Counted from the stretch's first letter, positions 55,101 to 63,077 are shown. The stretch is 64,000 bases of DNA from Fodinicurvata fenggangensis DSM 21160 (GCF_000686045.1 NZ_JMLV01000001.1:186001-250000); one strand, 5' to 3'. Numbers and translations: made by a program. The notes: generated from the letters alone by a model not told the origin.

Positions 55101-55595
55101 TCTTGCAGCAATCCGGGCTGCGGGACCGAATTGCGGTACCATCGCGAGAAGCTGTTGGCTTTGTTCTATAGCGGTCCTGTGTTCCTCATTGGCGATTGAA
55201 CGCAGGAGGTTCCGGTAGAGGAGAAGAGGGTTGGCTGGATTTTGTTCATAGCTCGCTGCTATGAGCCGCGCCTGGTCTTGTTCCTGCAGCTTCTCAATCA
55301 GACCATCGGTACGTTGTGCCTGGTAGAGATAAAGCATCTCTTTCCAGGGTGAGGAGGTTGCGCGATGTTCGGAAAGATGCCGGAGGAGAATGTCGTCACT
55401 GCTGGCGCCAGGGTGTGTCTCCAACTTCATTTCCAGAACGTCTGCGCCATGAATGCGTAGGTAACGCTTGGTTTTCGACTGAGAGGATGCCGTGCTGAAC
55501 TCCAGTGTCAGCAGGCTGTAGAAAACCAACAGGATAAAGGCAAGCAACAGGCTTCTGCCCACGGCAGACGCGAAGGCTACAGTCATGCATTTCAT
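52146..55595 (-). CDS. nfrA: NfrA-like TPR protein with outer-membrane barrel
   Basis: An 1149-residue protein in three parts. A hydrophobic N-terminal segment (about residues 13-35) is a signal peptide or anchor. A long superhelical region (about 90-850) is built of TPR-like helical pairs, for example YPGARANLAFTYLRLGHTEQA. A C-terminal domain of about 300 residues shows alternating strands, LGIRTYPFPGKNYWLGAERILP and SGWLLRAGFSES, like the NfrA_C domain. It ends FSLLFKVSF, an outer-membrane-protein terminal Phe. E. coli NfrA is the phage N4 outer-membrane receptor and glycan exporter. The start overlaps nfrB by four bases. An ATG at 55586 is a possible alternative. Confidence 0.82.
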   Translation of the reverse strand: MKCMTVAFASAVGRSLLLAFILLVFYSLLTLEFSTASSQSKTKRYLRIHGADVLEMKLETHPGASSDDILLRHLSEHRATSSPWKEMLYLYQAQRTDGLIEKLQEQDQARLIAASYEQNPANPLLLYRNLLRSIANEEHRTAIEQSQQLLAMVPQFGPAARIAARLLNKAHSKNDQVVPDLYQQSLSAWQSPKDFNDSLLELFRILRSQQRDRDVVRIHAQIGDNVSISPAHELVVAYSHLALGQQEQSHKLFRTVAQSEKTADKTARQALFMQAVIREQQGRFTDALLILTGSTAEARFHSALPHELHRKASMVGHLADKLDAKTVAPVYFTKATAILPGPTSTATLVASLAQSNEANQALNILLSRTSRQSCWQEARNINDCMIQLASSTAAETAQPALKRLLLSPEGRKQLLDIAHGLRRSKEFLAALSLYGQLGETAPNRELRKVYLQEKAITHAQAGQHQSAARSYLDAHELSPDPQSWLKALRASHRIKDWEALKHLFGQEEKPQKVSRQIQALACRTQAELGKLDSAFACYHGFAKQNPRAAQLIREGVSLADSHDRPETAISLLELIKVRKSPEELLDLGYRYAAIKFTEKAETNFQLAYRNGALAEAGLAFALSALKRGRIALAESYLQELQDAPDLSRTDQRLLNASLAHIHAESANHRKAVHYWQEALAYNDNPEFRVKLSYSLLQIGKLNDSWKHLERVEADEITGRFRGLYHDLQADHAFHRGDSNLGLIHRKYALDLEATAARYLALANALKQADQLEEALYYLSQAETAFPGKTDFKVEQAYLYSKQKDDAKAAKVLEEALVQDPYYPGARANLAFTYLRLGHTEQAGQAFRRAMDEGNYAVIETAKTDGASPRSVLQGQHREMDRPYSLSLTNGFCFPRGSACRRLLNPFGDSHDLSYGQLAMSWRPLGGSGLHRWSHLFELTARLYWSNSPGLSIMNSESAQAALGIRTYPFPGKNYWLGAERILPIGDAAISGWLLRAGFSESLGDNWKRPDRPFRFYAHTHSEASRLFSKDEQTSAFSEGRAGLTWQPNRKLMFLPFGYVRGGGQITQSSERRREEYEQENTRTVVLYPDTTGDVWIEGGMGLSARWRFNHDRYNGYLSQGETLLRLGRDLHTTWSDPATRFSLLFKVSF

Positions 55596-57055
55596 GGCTG
55601 CTTCTTTCCTGGTGTGGGTGGCGGGGACTTGCCTTTCAGGATCGTTTCATCCGGGAAGCTATGATCTGTCTTGACCCAGGTGAGGGGCTTGCCGCGAAGA
55701 CGAGACCACCAGTACTGCCCGTTGGCCCAAAGCAGTGCGGAGTAGTTGATGGCAACACTCCAGCCATAGCGCAGAGGAAGAGTGAGCAAGGCTCCCCAAC
55801 CATAGAGGTTCCAGGTCCAATAGCCGCGCAGCACGAGCCGATAGATCATCAGGCCCAGGTTGGCGAGGAGCAGTATCCAGATGAGTTGACTGGGAGGGAG
55901 AAACGCATGAGGCGTATAGCCAAGTTGCGCTTCCATGTGCTTTTGCCATAGCAGGAGAAGCATGGCGGCGTATGAGACGGGTGCTGCATGAGCGCAAAGA
56001 AGTGCCTTGCGATCTCGCCAAAGCTGATGGCGAAGCCAGAAAGAACCTGTCCAACCAAGTTGCGACCAGCCCTGCAGTCCTATGCCGATAGTCCATCGGG
56101 ATTTTTGACGTACCGCGCGGTAGAAACTGTCGGGAAAGTATTCGCGTGTAGCCACAAGGTCGTGACGTGTACCAATGCCTTGCTGCTGCCTGTCGTATAC
56201 ACGCGGGAAGCAAAAGCGGGCGCCGGTCTGGTGCAGCCTGAAGGAGAGGTCATAGTCTTCGGTCAGGGAGCCATTGCGAAAAACGTCCTCGTCGCCGCCA
56301 AGTCGAGACAGGGTGGTGGCTGAATAAGCCGTTCCCACTCCTGCGCCTGGTACCAGCCCGCTGAACGCGGCGCGAGCAACCAGCTCCTTGGCGTGCATTT
56401 CAGCGAATTCATCCTGGTAGTGCCCGGTGGTCAGGTCGAACCAGCCGCGCGGCAAGGCAACCACCGGTAACTGCACAACATCATAATGATCCAGAAAATA
56501 ATTGCAGACGCGAAATGCGTAAGGGTGCACCACGTCTTCTGCATCCTGCAGGATAAAGGCTTCAAATGGCTGCTCAGCTACGGTGGCATGAGAATTTATG
56601 GCGCTGTAGATATGGTTCAGGCAGTCAGCCTTGTTCGTCCCTCCATCATGCGGGAGGAGAACCATCTCGACATTCGAGTATGTCTCGGCAAGATCCATGA
56701 CTTCACTGATGGTAGCGGGGTCGTTTGGATAACAACCGATAAAGATCCGGAAATTCCCATAGGAAACAACACTCAAAAGCTGGGTCACTGATTTCCGGAT
56801 AACCGGCGCTTCCTTCCAGGCCGGCATCATTATGGCCAGAGGTTTTTCAGGAATTCTCTGGGAAAGGAGCTTGTGCAGATTGTGGCTGTGGCAATTCTCT
56901 GCGGGCTTCAAGCCGGCTTTGCAGGCCAGTGCCATCAGGTCCATCGCGAGATCATCGATGGCTGAAATCAACTGGATCAGGGCGGCCAGCACAAAGAGGG
57001 CGAGTATCCAAGCCTGCGCCGTGAAATAGAGATCATAGCTCAAGAAAGGGTCCAT
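55592..57055 (-). CDS. nfrB: NfrB-like membrane GT2 glycosyltransferase
   Basis: A 487-residue inner-membrane processive-type glycosyltransferase. One N-terminal helix (about residues 12-32) precedes the GT2 domain, with the opening MMPAWKEAPVI near 76, QDAEDVVHP (DxD-like) near 176, LTEDYDLSFRLHQ (catalytic ED) near 275 and RQKSRWTIG (QxxRW-like) near 325. Three or four helices follow. This matches NfrB, the inner-membrane partner of NfrA. E. coli NfrB is much longer, about 745 residues, and carries a C-terminal MshEN-type cyclic-di-GMP domain that is missing here. It is the first gene of the operon, and its nucleotide-sugar substrate is unknown. Confidence 0.85.
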   Translation of the reverse strand: MDPFLSYDLYFTAQAWILALFVLAALIQLISAIDDLAMDLMALACKAGLKPAENCHSHNLHKLLSQRIPEKPLAIMMPAWKEAPVIRKSVTQLLSVVSYGNFRIFIGCYPNDPATISEVMDLAETYSNVEMVLLPHDGGTNKADCLNHIYSAINSHATVAEQPFEAFILQDAEDVVHPYAFRVCNYFLDHYDVVQLPVVALPRGWFDLTTGHYQDEFAEMHAKELVARAAFSGLVPGAGVGTAYSATTLSRLGGDEDVFRNGSLTEDYDLSFRLHQTGARFCFPRVYDRQQQGIGTRHDLVATREYFPDSFYRAVRQKSRWTIGIGLQGWSQLGWTGSFWLRHQLWRDRKALLCAHAAPVSYAAMLLLLWQKHMEAQLGYTPHAFLPPSQLIWILLLANLGLMIYRLVLRGYWTWNLYGWGALLTLPLRYGWSVAINYSALLWANGQYWWSRLRGKPLTWVKTDHSFPDETILKGKSPPPTPGKKQP

Positions 57056-57087
57056 GGCGCAGCCCTGAACAGCTTTTCATAGCGAGA

Positions 57088-57115
57088 TAATAACTATACA
57101 GTTATTAGTAGTATA
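57088..57115 (-). promoter_or_regulatory. AT-rich promoter/operator of the nfrB-nfrA-DUF4434 operon
   Basis: The 98-base gap between the regulator gene and nfrB is strikingly AT-rich (19 G or C in 57061-57120). On the minus strand a TATACT at 57115-57110 is a good -10 element, although no ideal -35 lies upstream. Two bases downstream is a perfect 8-bp inverted repeat (TAATAACT, four bases, AGTTATTA) at 57088-57107, which would cover the transcription start and suits a dimeric repressor. The cognate regulator is not known. Confidence 0.45.
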
Positions 57116-57153
57116 CAATTCATGGCAAAAATCAATAAAATTTATTTGAAGAA

Positions 57154-58227
57154 TCAGTTTGGACTATCCCCACGCACAAGTCTTTGGAATCGTTTCCGAT
57201 ATCTGGCTGGCGTTGTGCAGGTTCGTCGCTTGAAGAGGCGGCGAAAGTAGACGGGGTCTTCATATCCGACAGCGTGTGCAACCTCTTCAGTTGAGAGGTC
57301 CCCCGTTTCCAGCAACTGCTTTGCCTCCTCAATCCGCAGGGCCTGAACGTAGTCGACCGGGGTGTAGCCTGTGGCCGCCTGGAAGCGGCGTTTGAAAGTA
57401 CGTTGTGCCAAACCGGAACGTTCAATCATGCGGCTGACGGGATGTGATTCCACATAGTTCTGCGCGATCCAGGACTGGCAGTCGGCAATTACGGCATCCG
57501 AATGCTTGCGTGGCCGGGTCATAGCCGCATGAGCGAGCTGGCCTTCACTGCGGTCGCCGAGAACGAAAATCTTGGCGATATGCAAGGCTTCGGCCTCACC
57601 ACAGAAGCGCGCGATCAGATAGAGTGCCAGATCCTCCCACGCGGCAGCCCCTCCACTGGTTACGAGGCGATGTTCCGTACCAGCGGGGCAGAGAGTGCGT
57701 TCGGCTGCCAGCTCGACTTCGGGATAGCTCGCGCGAAAGGTTTCCGCAGCGCTCCAGTGCGTGGTGGCGGGTTGCCCGTCCAAGAGGCCGGCCTCGGCCA
57801 GGAAGAGAGAGCCGGTGCACACCGAAGTCACCATGGCTCCATTCGTGAACTGATCGCGAACCCACGCGGTTTCCAGCGACCAGCGTCCCCTGGGGGACTG
57901 TCCTGGCGGAAATACCAGATCAGTCACGACGACAAGGTCGCTCACATCAACCTCGTCGAGCGTTGCCTGAGGGGTGACTGGAAGGCCTATAGCCGAGATG
58001 AAGGGGTCTTTGGTCGCGGCCACGATCCGCGGCGCCATGCGACGGACATCGCTCCGCTCACCTGTCAGTTCGCTCCAGGTTACACCCACGGAGAGGAAGA
58101 CCTCATAAAGGCTGTAGAGGATAGCCGGCGTCGTCTCCGGCAGTGCAAGAAGACTGACGGTCAGCGGTGGATGAGTCTTGCGCGCATGCATGGAAAACAA
58201 TGGCACAAAGGCCCTGTTCCTGTCCAT
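57154..58227 (-). CDS. GlxA-family transcriptional regulator (DJ-1/PfpI plus AraC HTH)
   Basis: A 357-residue regulator. The N-terminal DJ-1/PfpI-like domain (about residues 20-200) contains VTSVCTGSLFLAEAGLLDG with the family Cys and TTHWSAAETF. Two AraC-type helix-turn-helix units occupy the C-terminus, with SRMIERSGLAQRTFKRRFQAATGYTPVDYVQ and STEEVAHAVGYEDPVYFRRLFKR. The ATG at 58227 is preferred because GAGGGG lies just upstream. It diverges from the methyltransferase gene across a 70-base gap and lies just upstream of the nfr operon in the same direction, so either could be its target. The ligand is unknown. Confidence 0.88.
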   Translation of the reverse strand: MDRNRAFVPLFSMHARKTHPPLTVSLLALPETTPAILYSLYEVFLSVGVTWSELTGERSDVRRMAPRIVAATKDPFISAIGLPVTPQATLDEVDVSDLVVVTDLVFPPGQSPRGRWSLETAWVRDQFTNGAMVTSVCTGSLFLAEAGLLDGQPATTHWSAAETFRASYPEVELAAERTLCPAGTEHRLVTSGGAAAWEDLALYLIARFCGEAEALHIAKIFVLGDRSEGQLAHAAMTRPRKHSDAVIADCQSWIAQNYVESHPVSRMIERSGLAQRTFKRRFQAATGYTPVDYVQALRIEEAKQLLETGDLSTEEVAHAVGYEDPVYFRRLFKRRTCTTPARYRKRFQRLVRGDSPN

Positions 58228-58297
58228 TGAGCCCCTCGTGGAAGGGGGACATCGGGCGTATGTCACGCGCTGTCTTCATGCAAAGAAAGGAAAGAAG

Positions 58298-59383
58298 ATG
58301 TCTTCCGCAGTAACTAACTTCATTGCTCCGGACCAGGGGCAGGCAGAGGCTTTTGCCGAACGCATAATGGGCCTGCTCAACGCAGGGGCGGTGTCCGTCA
58401 TGATCTCGATTGGCCATCGTGCCGGCCTTTTCGATGTCCTGGCCGGCTTGCCGCCAACAAGCAGTGCAGAAATCGCAGAACGTGCCGGCATGGCCGAGCG
58501 CTATGTCCGGGAATGGTTGGCAGTCATGGTGACCGGAGGTTTGGTAACCTATGAGCCGCAGACACAAAGCTACCATCTTCTGCCAGAACATGCCGCGTGC
58601 CTGACGCGTGATGCGGTTCTGGGCAACCTGGCGGTCTATGGACAGCATGTGGCCATCATGGGCGCAATGCAGGAGGAAATTCTGGACAGGTTCCACAGCG
58701 GTGAAGGAATGGTCTATGGGGATTATCCCTGCTTTCATCAGATCATGGCGGAGGACAGCAACCAGACTGTTACGGGACAGCTGTTCGATACAATCCTGCC
58801 ACTGGCCGAGGGTGTGGAAGCGCGCCTGGAAGAAGGAATCGACGTCCTTGATGCCGGCTGTGGACGAGGCTCGGCCCTGACTGCCATGGCAAGGCAATTC
58901 CCCCGCAGCCGTTTCTTGGGCTACGACCTTTGCGCAGATGCCATTGACCATGCCAGCTTCGTAGCAGGGAAAGAGGGGCTGGAGAACGTTCGCTTCGAAG
59001 TTCGCGACCTGACGGGGTACGACGAAAAGGCGCGTTTTGACTTCATCACCTCCTTCGATGCCGTGCATGACCAGAAGGATCCGCAAGCCCTGATCCAGAG
59101 CCTGCATGATGCGCTCAAACCTGGCGGTATCTATCTGATGCAGGACATTGGCGGATCGGCCAGGTTGGAGAACAACCTGGATTTTCCAATGGCATCGCTG
59201 CTCTATGCTGTTTCCTGTGTGCATTGCATGCCGGTCTCGCTGGGGCAAGGTGGTAAGGGACTGGGCACCATGTGGGGGTGGGAGACCGCAGAAGCGATGT
59301 TGAAAGCCGCTGGATTCCGAGAGATTCAGCGCCATGTCCTGCCGCACGATCCCATGAACGTCTGGTTTGTCAGTCGAGCATGA
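58298..59383 (+). CDS. SAM-dependent methyltransferase with N-terminal winged-helix domain
   Basis: A 361-residue class I methyltransferase. An N-terminal winged-helix-like dimerisation domain (about residues 20-95, LPPTSSAEIAERAGMAERYVREWL and GLVTYEPQTQSYHLL) precedes the Rossmann domain. The SAM loop is VLDAGCGRGSALTAMAR near residue 185, and FDFITSFDAVHDQKDP is motif II. The layout resembles small-molecule O- or C-methyltransferases such as Rv2258c-like proteins. The ATG at 58298 follows AAGGAAAGAAG. It diverges from the GlxA-type regulator, which may control it. The methyl acceptor is unknown. Confidence 0.85.
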   Translation: MSSAVTNFIAPDQGQAEAFAERIMGLLNAGAVSVMISIGHRAGLFDVLAGLPPTSSAEIAERAGMAERYVREWLAVMVTGGLVTYEPQTQSYHLLPEHAACLTRDAVLGNLAVYGQHVAIMGAMQEEILDRFHSGEGMVYGDYPCFHQIMAEDSNQTVTGQLFDTILPLAEGVEARLEEGIDVLDAGCGRGSALTAMARQFPRSRFLGYDLCADAIDHASFVAGKEGLENVRFEVRDLTGYDEKARFDFITSFDAVHDQKDPQALIQSLHDALKPGGIYLMQDIGGSARLENNLDFPMASLLYAVSCVHCMPVSLGQGGKGLGTMWGWETAEAMLKAAGFREIQRHVLPHDPMNVWFVSRA

Positions 59384-59441
59384 AATGCGGCCGGCGGTCT
59401 GCACCGGAATGTGGCGGACGGCTGCTCTTGCAGACAGACGT

Positions 59442-59480
59442 GGCGGGCACAAGGACAATGGATCAGTCCTTGTGCCCGCC
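59442..59480. terminator. Bidirectional terminator between methyltransferase and MFS genes
   Basis: A perfect 15-bp stem (GGCGGGCACAAGGAC and its complement) with a nine-base loop. On the plus strand it is followed by TCTTCT. Its right arm holds the last codons of the convergent MFS gene, whose stop is at 59463-59465. It probably terminates both transcripts. Confidence 0.75.
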
Positions 59481-60665
59481 TCTTCTCTGGGCGGCGCGGA
59501 CCATCGCGAAGGCGAGGATGGCGGCAGCAGCAAGGGCACCGTAAAGCGGCAGGAAGCTGTCGAGTTGGCGGCCTGCGGCCGAGAAAAGGGCCGGCCCCAC
59601 CAACACGCCCATGTAGGTAAGGAAAAGAGCTGCGGAGGTTACATCTCCGGCGCGCCCTTCCGGTGCGCGACGGGCGACCTCTGCAAGGAAGATTCCGTTC
59701 CAGCTGATTCCCGTGGCGCCCAACATAAGGAAGATGCCTGTTGTCAGACTGGCCGGGGTATCTGCCGTGATCTGGGTTACGGCGAGCGCCGTGACGGCCA
59801 GCAAGGTCAACAGGACCAGCAGGGTTCCCGCCCCATTTCCAAAGCGGTCTGCCAGCATACCCCATCCGATGCGTCCGATGGCACCCGCCACCTGTACCGA
59901 AGCCAGAAGAATGCCGGCATGGATTGGACTGTACCCCAGGTCCTCGACCAGGATCACGACGAGGAAAGTGACGATACAAAGCTGTATGCCAGCTAGCAGA
60001 AAGGCCGAGAGGGACAGCAGGCGCAGGGCAGGCTGTCCAAAGACAAGGCGGATAGCCTCTATGGGCAGCTTAGGGGCCTTGCCGGTGCTTGCACGGTCGC
60101 TGTCCCATAAGCGGCGCCAGGGTTGAATCGCAACTGCCAGGACCACGGCCAGCAGCGCGCTAAGCATGACCGGTGCCTGCCATCCCATCCACTCGGCCAT
60201 GCCAGGCCCGATCAGACCGGCCAGCATGCCACCCAGCGGCACGCCCGTCTGCTTGAGGGAGAAGATCATGTTGCGTTTCTCCGGTTCCGTAAAACGCATC
60301 AGCAGATGCGCTGCTGCGGGGTTCGGCAGCCCATAGGCCATGCCCAACAGGATGGAAGCAACTGCCAGGGCGGGCAGGGTTATGGGGGGAATGGTAGCCA
60401 AGAAGGCAACGAGACAGCCGGCTGCCACCAATAGAAGGCCGATCTGGCTGGTGCGACAGGCTCCCAGGCTTCGCACCATCGGTCCTCCAAACAGGCTGGC
60501 GATCATGGCGATGCCATAGACAAGACTGACCTGCAGGCCAATCAGGGCAGCATCCACCTGCAGGGCGTGTGCGGCCAGGGGAGCGATAGCAGGCAGGATC
60601 ATTGTGGCCATTGTGCTGACCGTCTGAACGCCAATGGTTCCTGCTATCACGCCGAGACCGCGCAT
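59463..60665 (-). CDS. MFS transporter
   Basis: A 400-residue inner-membrane protein with about 12 helices in two sets of six, the major facilitator layout. The loop between helices 2 and 3 is FGGPMVRSLGACRTSQIG, resembling the MFS GxxxD-R motif, and GMLADRFGNGAGT is its second-half counterpart. It looks like a cyanate/aromatic-acid or drug-type carrier, but the substrate cannot be assigned. It starts 14 bases after the PanE-family gene, so the two are co-transcribed. The short C-terminal tail is RRGGHKD. Confidence 0.88.
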   Translation of the reverse strand: MRGLGVIAGTIGVQTVSTMATMILPAIAPLAAHALQVDAALIGLQVSLVYGIAMIASLFGGPMVRSLGACRTSQIGLLLVAAGCLVAFLATIPPITLPALAVASILLGMAYGLPNPAAAHLLMRFTEPEKRNMIFSLKQTGVPLGGMLAGLIGPGMAEWMGWQAPVMLSALLAVVLAVAIQPWRRLWDSDRASTGKAPKLPIEAIRLVFGQPALRLLSLSAFLLAGIQLCIVTFLVVILVEDLGYSPIHAGILLASVQVAGAIGRIGWGMLADRFGNGAGTLLVLLTLLAVTALAVTQITADTPASLTTGIFLMLGATGISWNGIFLAEVARRAPEGRAGDVTSAALFLTYMGVLVGPALFSAAGRQLDSFLPLYGALAAAAILAFAMVRAAQRRGGHKD

Positions 60666-60679
60666 ATCAGGTCGTTCCT

Positions 60680-61639
60680 TCAGCCCGTGAAGACGGGCTG
60701 CCTGTTCTTGCGGGATGGGCGAAGGTCATGCCTTTCCATGGCATGAATGCTGTTTACCAGGGTTGCGTTGACCGGCGTGGCGATGCCCAGTCGCTTGCCC
60801 TCCTCGACGACAGAACCATTAATATCGTCCACTTCGCTGGGATCACCGGCCAGTCGGTCCAGCAGCATTGAAGGACGTGCACCGGGAATCTTGTGTCCGA
60901 AGGCGCGCACATACTTGGCAGGATCGTCGAAGTCGAGTTTCACGCCGGAAGCCAGCGCAACCTGCCAAGCTTCCTGTGCGCAGGCAGCAGAGACCTGATG
61001 GGCGTGCGGATCATCGGCAACCTCGCCGATCAGAAGCCCTGTGACGCAGCAGATGGCACTGTAGGCGGAGTTACAGATCAATTTGGTCCAGATCATGTGG
61101 TTGGCGTCGGGATCAGCCTCGGCATTGAAACCGGCGTCTTTCCAGACCTGAGCCACCTTTCGGGCCAATGCAAACTTCTCCGGGTTGCGTGCGGCGATGC
61201 GCACGATCTCCCATCCGGTATGTTCGACATGCCCAGGAGCAGGAATGGATGCACCAAATCCCCCGGCAATTCCCAGAAGGACACGGTCGCGTCCAACGAT
61301 TTCCTCGGCAATGCGTGGTGCATTGAGGCCGTTTTGCACACAGAGCACGGCCGTATGTTCCTGTAGCAAGGGGGCGACATCGGCCAAAGCCGATTCCAGG
61401 TCGCGTGTCTTCGTGGCAACAATTACAAGGTCGCAAGCGCCAGGTTCTGCCGTATCTGTGGTGGCCTTTGGGTACGCAATCCAGTTTCCTGTAGCGCCTG
61501 AGACTTGGAGCCCGGATTCACGCACAGCCTCCATGTGTTCTGCCCAATGGTTGATGAGCCAGATGTCGTTTCCATTGCGGGCCAGCAATGCTCCGTAAAT
61601 GGATCCCATCGCACCTGCGCCGAGTATGGCGATCTTCAT
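60680..61639 (-). CDS. Ketopantoate reductase (PanE/ApbA) family protein
   Basis: A 319-residue NADPH-dependent reductase. The dinucleotide-binding motif AILGAGAMGSIYGALLA opens the protein. The KxxxN catalytic region is MIWTKLICNSAYSAICC near residue 183, with the proton donor Lys in WTKL, and ARPSMLLDRLAGDPSEVDDINGSV is the C-terminal substrate motif. It could reduce 2-ketopantoate for coenzyme A synthesis. Its place between a permease and an MFS transporter suggests a related 2-oxo acid in catabolism instead. Both options remain open. Confidence 0.85.
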   Translation of the reverse strand: MKIAILGAGAMGSIYGALLARNGNDIWLINHWAEHMEAVRESGLQVSGATGNWIAYPKATTDTAEPGACDLVIVATKTRDLESALADVAPLLQEHTAVLCVQNGLNAPRIAEEIVGRDRVLLGIAGGFGASIPAPGHVEHTGWEIVRIAARNPEKFALARKVAQVWKDAGFNAEADPDANHMIWTKLICNSAYSAICCVTGLLIGEVADDPHAHQVSAACAQEAWQVALASGVKLDFDDPAKYVRAFGHKIPGARPSMLLDRLAGDPSEVDDINGSVVEEGKRLGIATPVNATLVNSIHAMERHDLRPSRKNRQPVFTG

Positions 61640-61667
61640 TGCTGTGTCTCCCGTGCTTTATGGCTAT

Positions 61668-63077
61668 TCAGGGGTGTGCCCCATTGATGATGATTTCCAT
61701 TGTGCCTACGGTCAGGCCAAGGCCAGTGCTCGCAGTGATCCAGAAAAGCAGATTCCAGCGGTGCCCGATGACCCAGGGACCGACATTACCGTAGCGAGCA
61801 GCAACCAGGACGCCTGCCGTGAAGGGGGAACTGGCAACCGCCATGCACCAGCCCGATGACAGGGCCAAGGCTGCGGGCAGAGTGCTGGCGCCCGGCAGTG
61901 TTGTTTCAGCCAGGGCCGTTCCGATCAGAGTTGTCGTGATGATGGGGTTCAGGCCCAACTGTCCCAACAGGATCACCATCCAGATTGAAGCGGCCAGAGT
62001 GAGGGGGCGCGGCAAAAGATCGACAACACCGACCAGCCAGTCGTTAGGGATCGCAAAGGCCAGGAGGACGCCCAAAGCAGCCGTGTTGCCACTGACACCG
62101 ATTTCGGACCTCTGGCTGGGCAGGAGGCGTGACAGATAACGACGCAGGGTGCTGAGCGTATAGCTGTGCCCGTGCTCGGGGTCCTCTTGTCGTTCCAAAG
62201 GGATGTGAGTGGCTGCACGTGACTGTCGCATCAGCCAGGCGAGTGCGAGGAAGGGTATCGAGGCAATGACGCCCACGATAATCGCAGAGTTGAAGAGTTC
62301 CGACAGGCCAAAGGCCATGATGAATATTGCGGCAACAAGGCCCAGCAGGGGCAGGAAATCGATCCAGCGTCCTTCTTTCGGGGCACCGGGACTTGAGCCG
62401 GGACGTGGGCGGGGACTGGTCAGACGGTCAAGGACCCAGCCCCACAACAGGGTCAGCATGGCCAGGCTGAAACCACTCAGAATGAAGGCCGTGGTATCGG
62501 TTTGCGGCAAGCTTGCCATGACCACGGCAAAGGAGACCGACAGCGGTGACCAGACCGATATCGTCGCAAAGCCGCGTTGGACTGCGGTAATCATGCGCCG
62601 CCTGCGAATCAGGCGACGACGCTCGATCTCCTCGGCTGTGCCCTGGTCCTCATGGGAGGCCAGGGCGCGGTGCACCAGTTCGCCCAACAGGCTCATCGCA
62701 CCGATGCTGAGAAGCAGGGAAATCAAGTGCCCGCCGGCGGAAAGCACAATATACCGGCGCCCGGGCGGCTGATGGACGATGACATCCCCACAGTTCGCGA
62801 TCAGCCTGGAGTATTCGGCCACGGCGCTCAGCAGAGCCATGACGGCAAACAGCGACGCAATGAGCGCACCACGTGCACCGGCTTCAACGGCCCAGGTCCA
62901 GCCATCCTGCTCCTGGAACCAGCCAAGGATGATCAATGCGGCGCTCGTGACGATATAGATGTAAGGGGCTTTGCGGCTGCCGGGCAGGGCGGTCAGCACA
63001 AAGATCAAGAAGGAAACAGCGGCCAGTGACTCGGCGCCTGCAAGATTGAAGAGTCCGTCTGCCACAGTCGTTGCCAC
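61668..63077 (-). CDS. Unrecognised polytopic membrane protein, possible permease
   Basis: A protein of at least 469 residues with about 10 to 12 hydrophobic helices. Two conserved-looking repeats, FATISVWSPLSVSFAVVMA and SSGWCMAVASSPFTAGVLVAARYG, fall in similar positions of the two halves, and resemble the paired re-entrant loops of ion-transporter-superfamily anion permeases. I do not recognise the family firmly. The only canonical start is a GTG at 63077 without a ribosome site. The same frame runs on upstream to a stop at 63195-63197 and encodes a convincing first helix, so the true N-terminus is unclear. It leads the panE-MFS group. Confidence 0.6.
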   Translation of the reverse strand: MATTVADGLFNLAGAESLAAVSFLIFVLTALPGSRKAPYIYIVTSAALIILGWFQEQDGWTWAVEAGARGALIASLFAVMALLSAVAEYSRLIANCGDVIVHQPPGRRYIVLSAGGHLISLLLSIGAMSLLGELVHRALASHEDQGTAEEIERRRLIRRRRMITAVQRGFATISVWSPLSVSFAVVMASLPQTDTTAFILSGFSLAMLTLLWGWVLDRLTSPRPRPGSSPGAPKEGRWIDFLPLLGLVAAIFIMAFGLSELFNSAIIVGVIASIPFLALAWLMRQSRAATHIPLERQEDPEHGHSYTLSTLRRYLSRLLPSQRSEIGVSGNTAALGVLLAFAIPNDWLVGVVDLLPRPLTLAASIWMVILLGQLGLNPIITTTLIGTALAETTLPGASTLPAALALSSGWCMAVASSPFTAGVLVAARYGNVGPWVIGHRWNLLFWITASTGLGLTVGTMEIIINGAHP

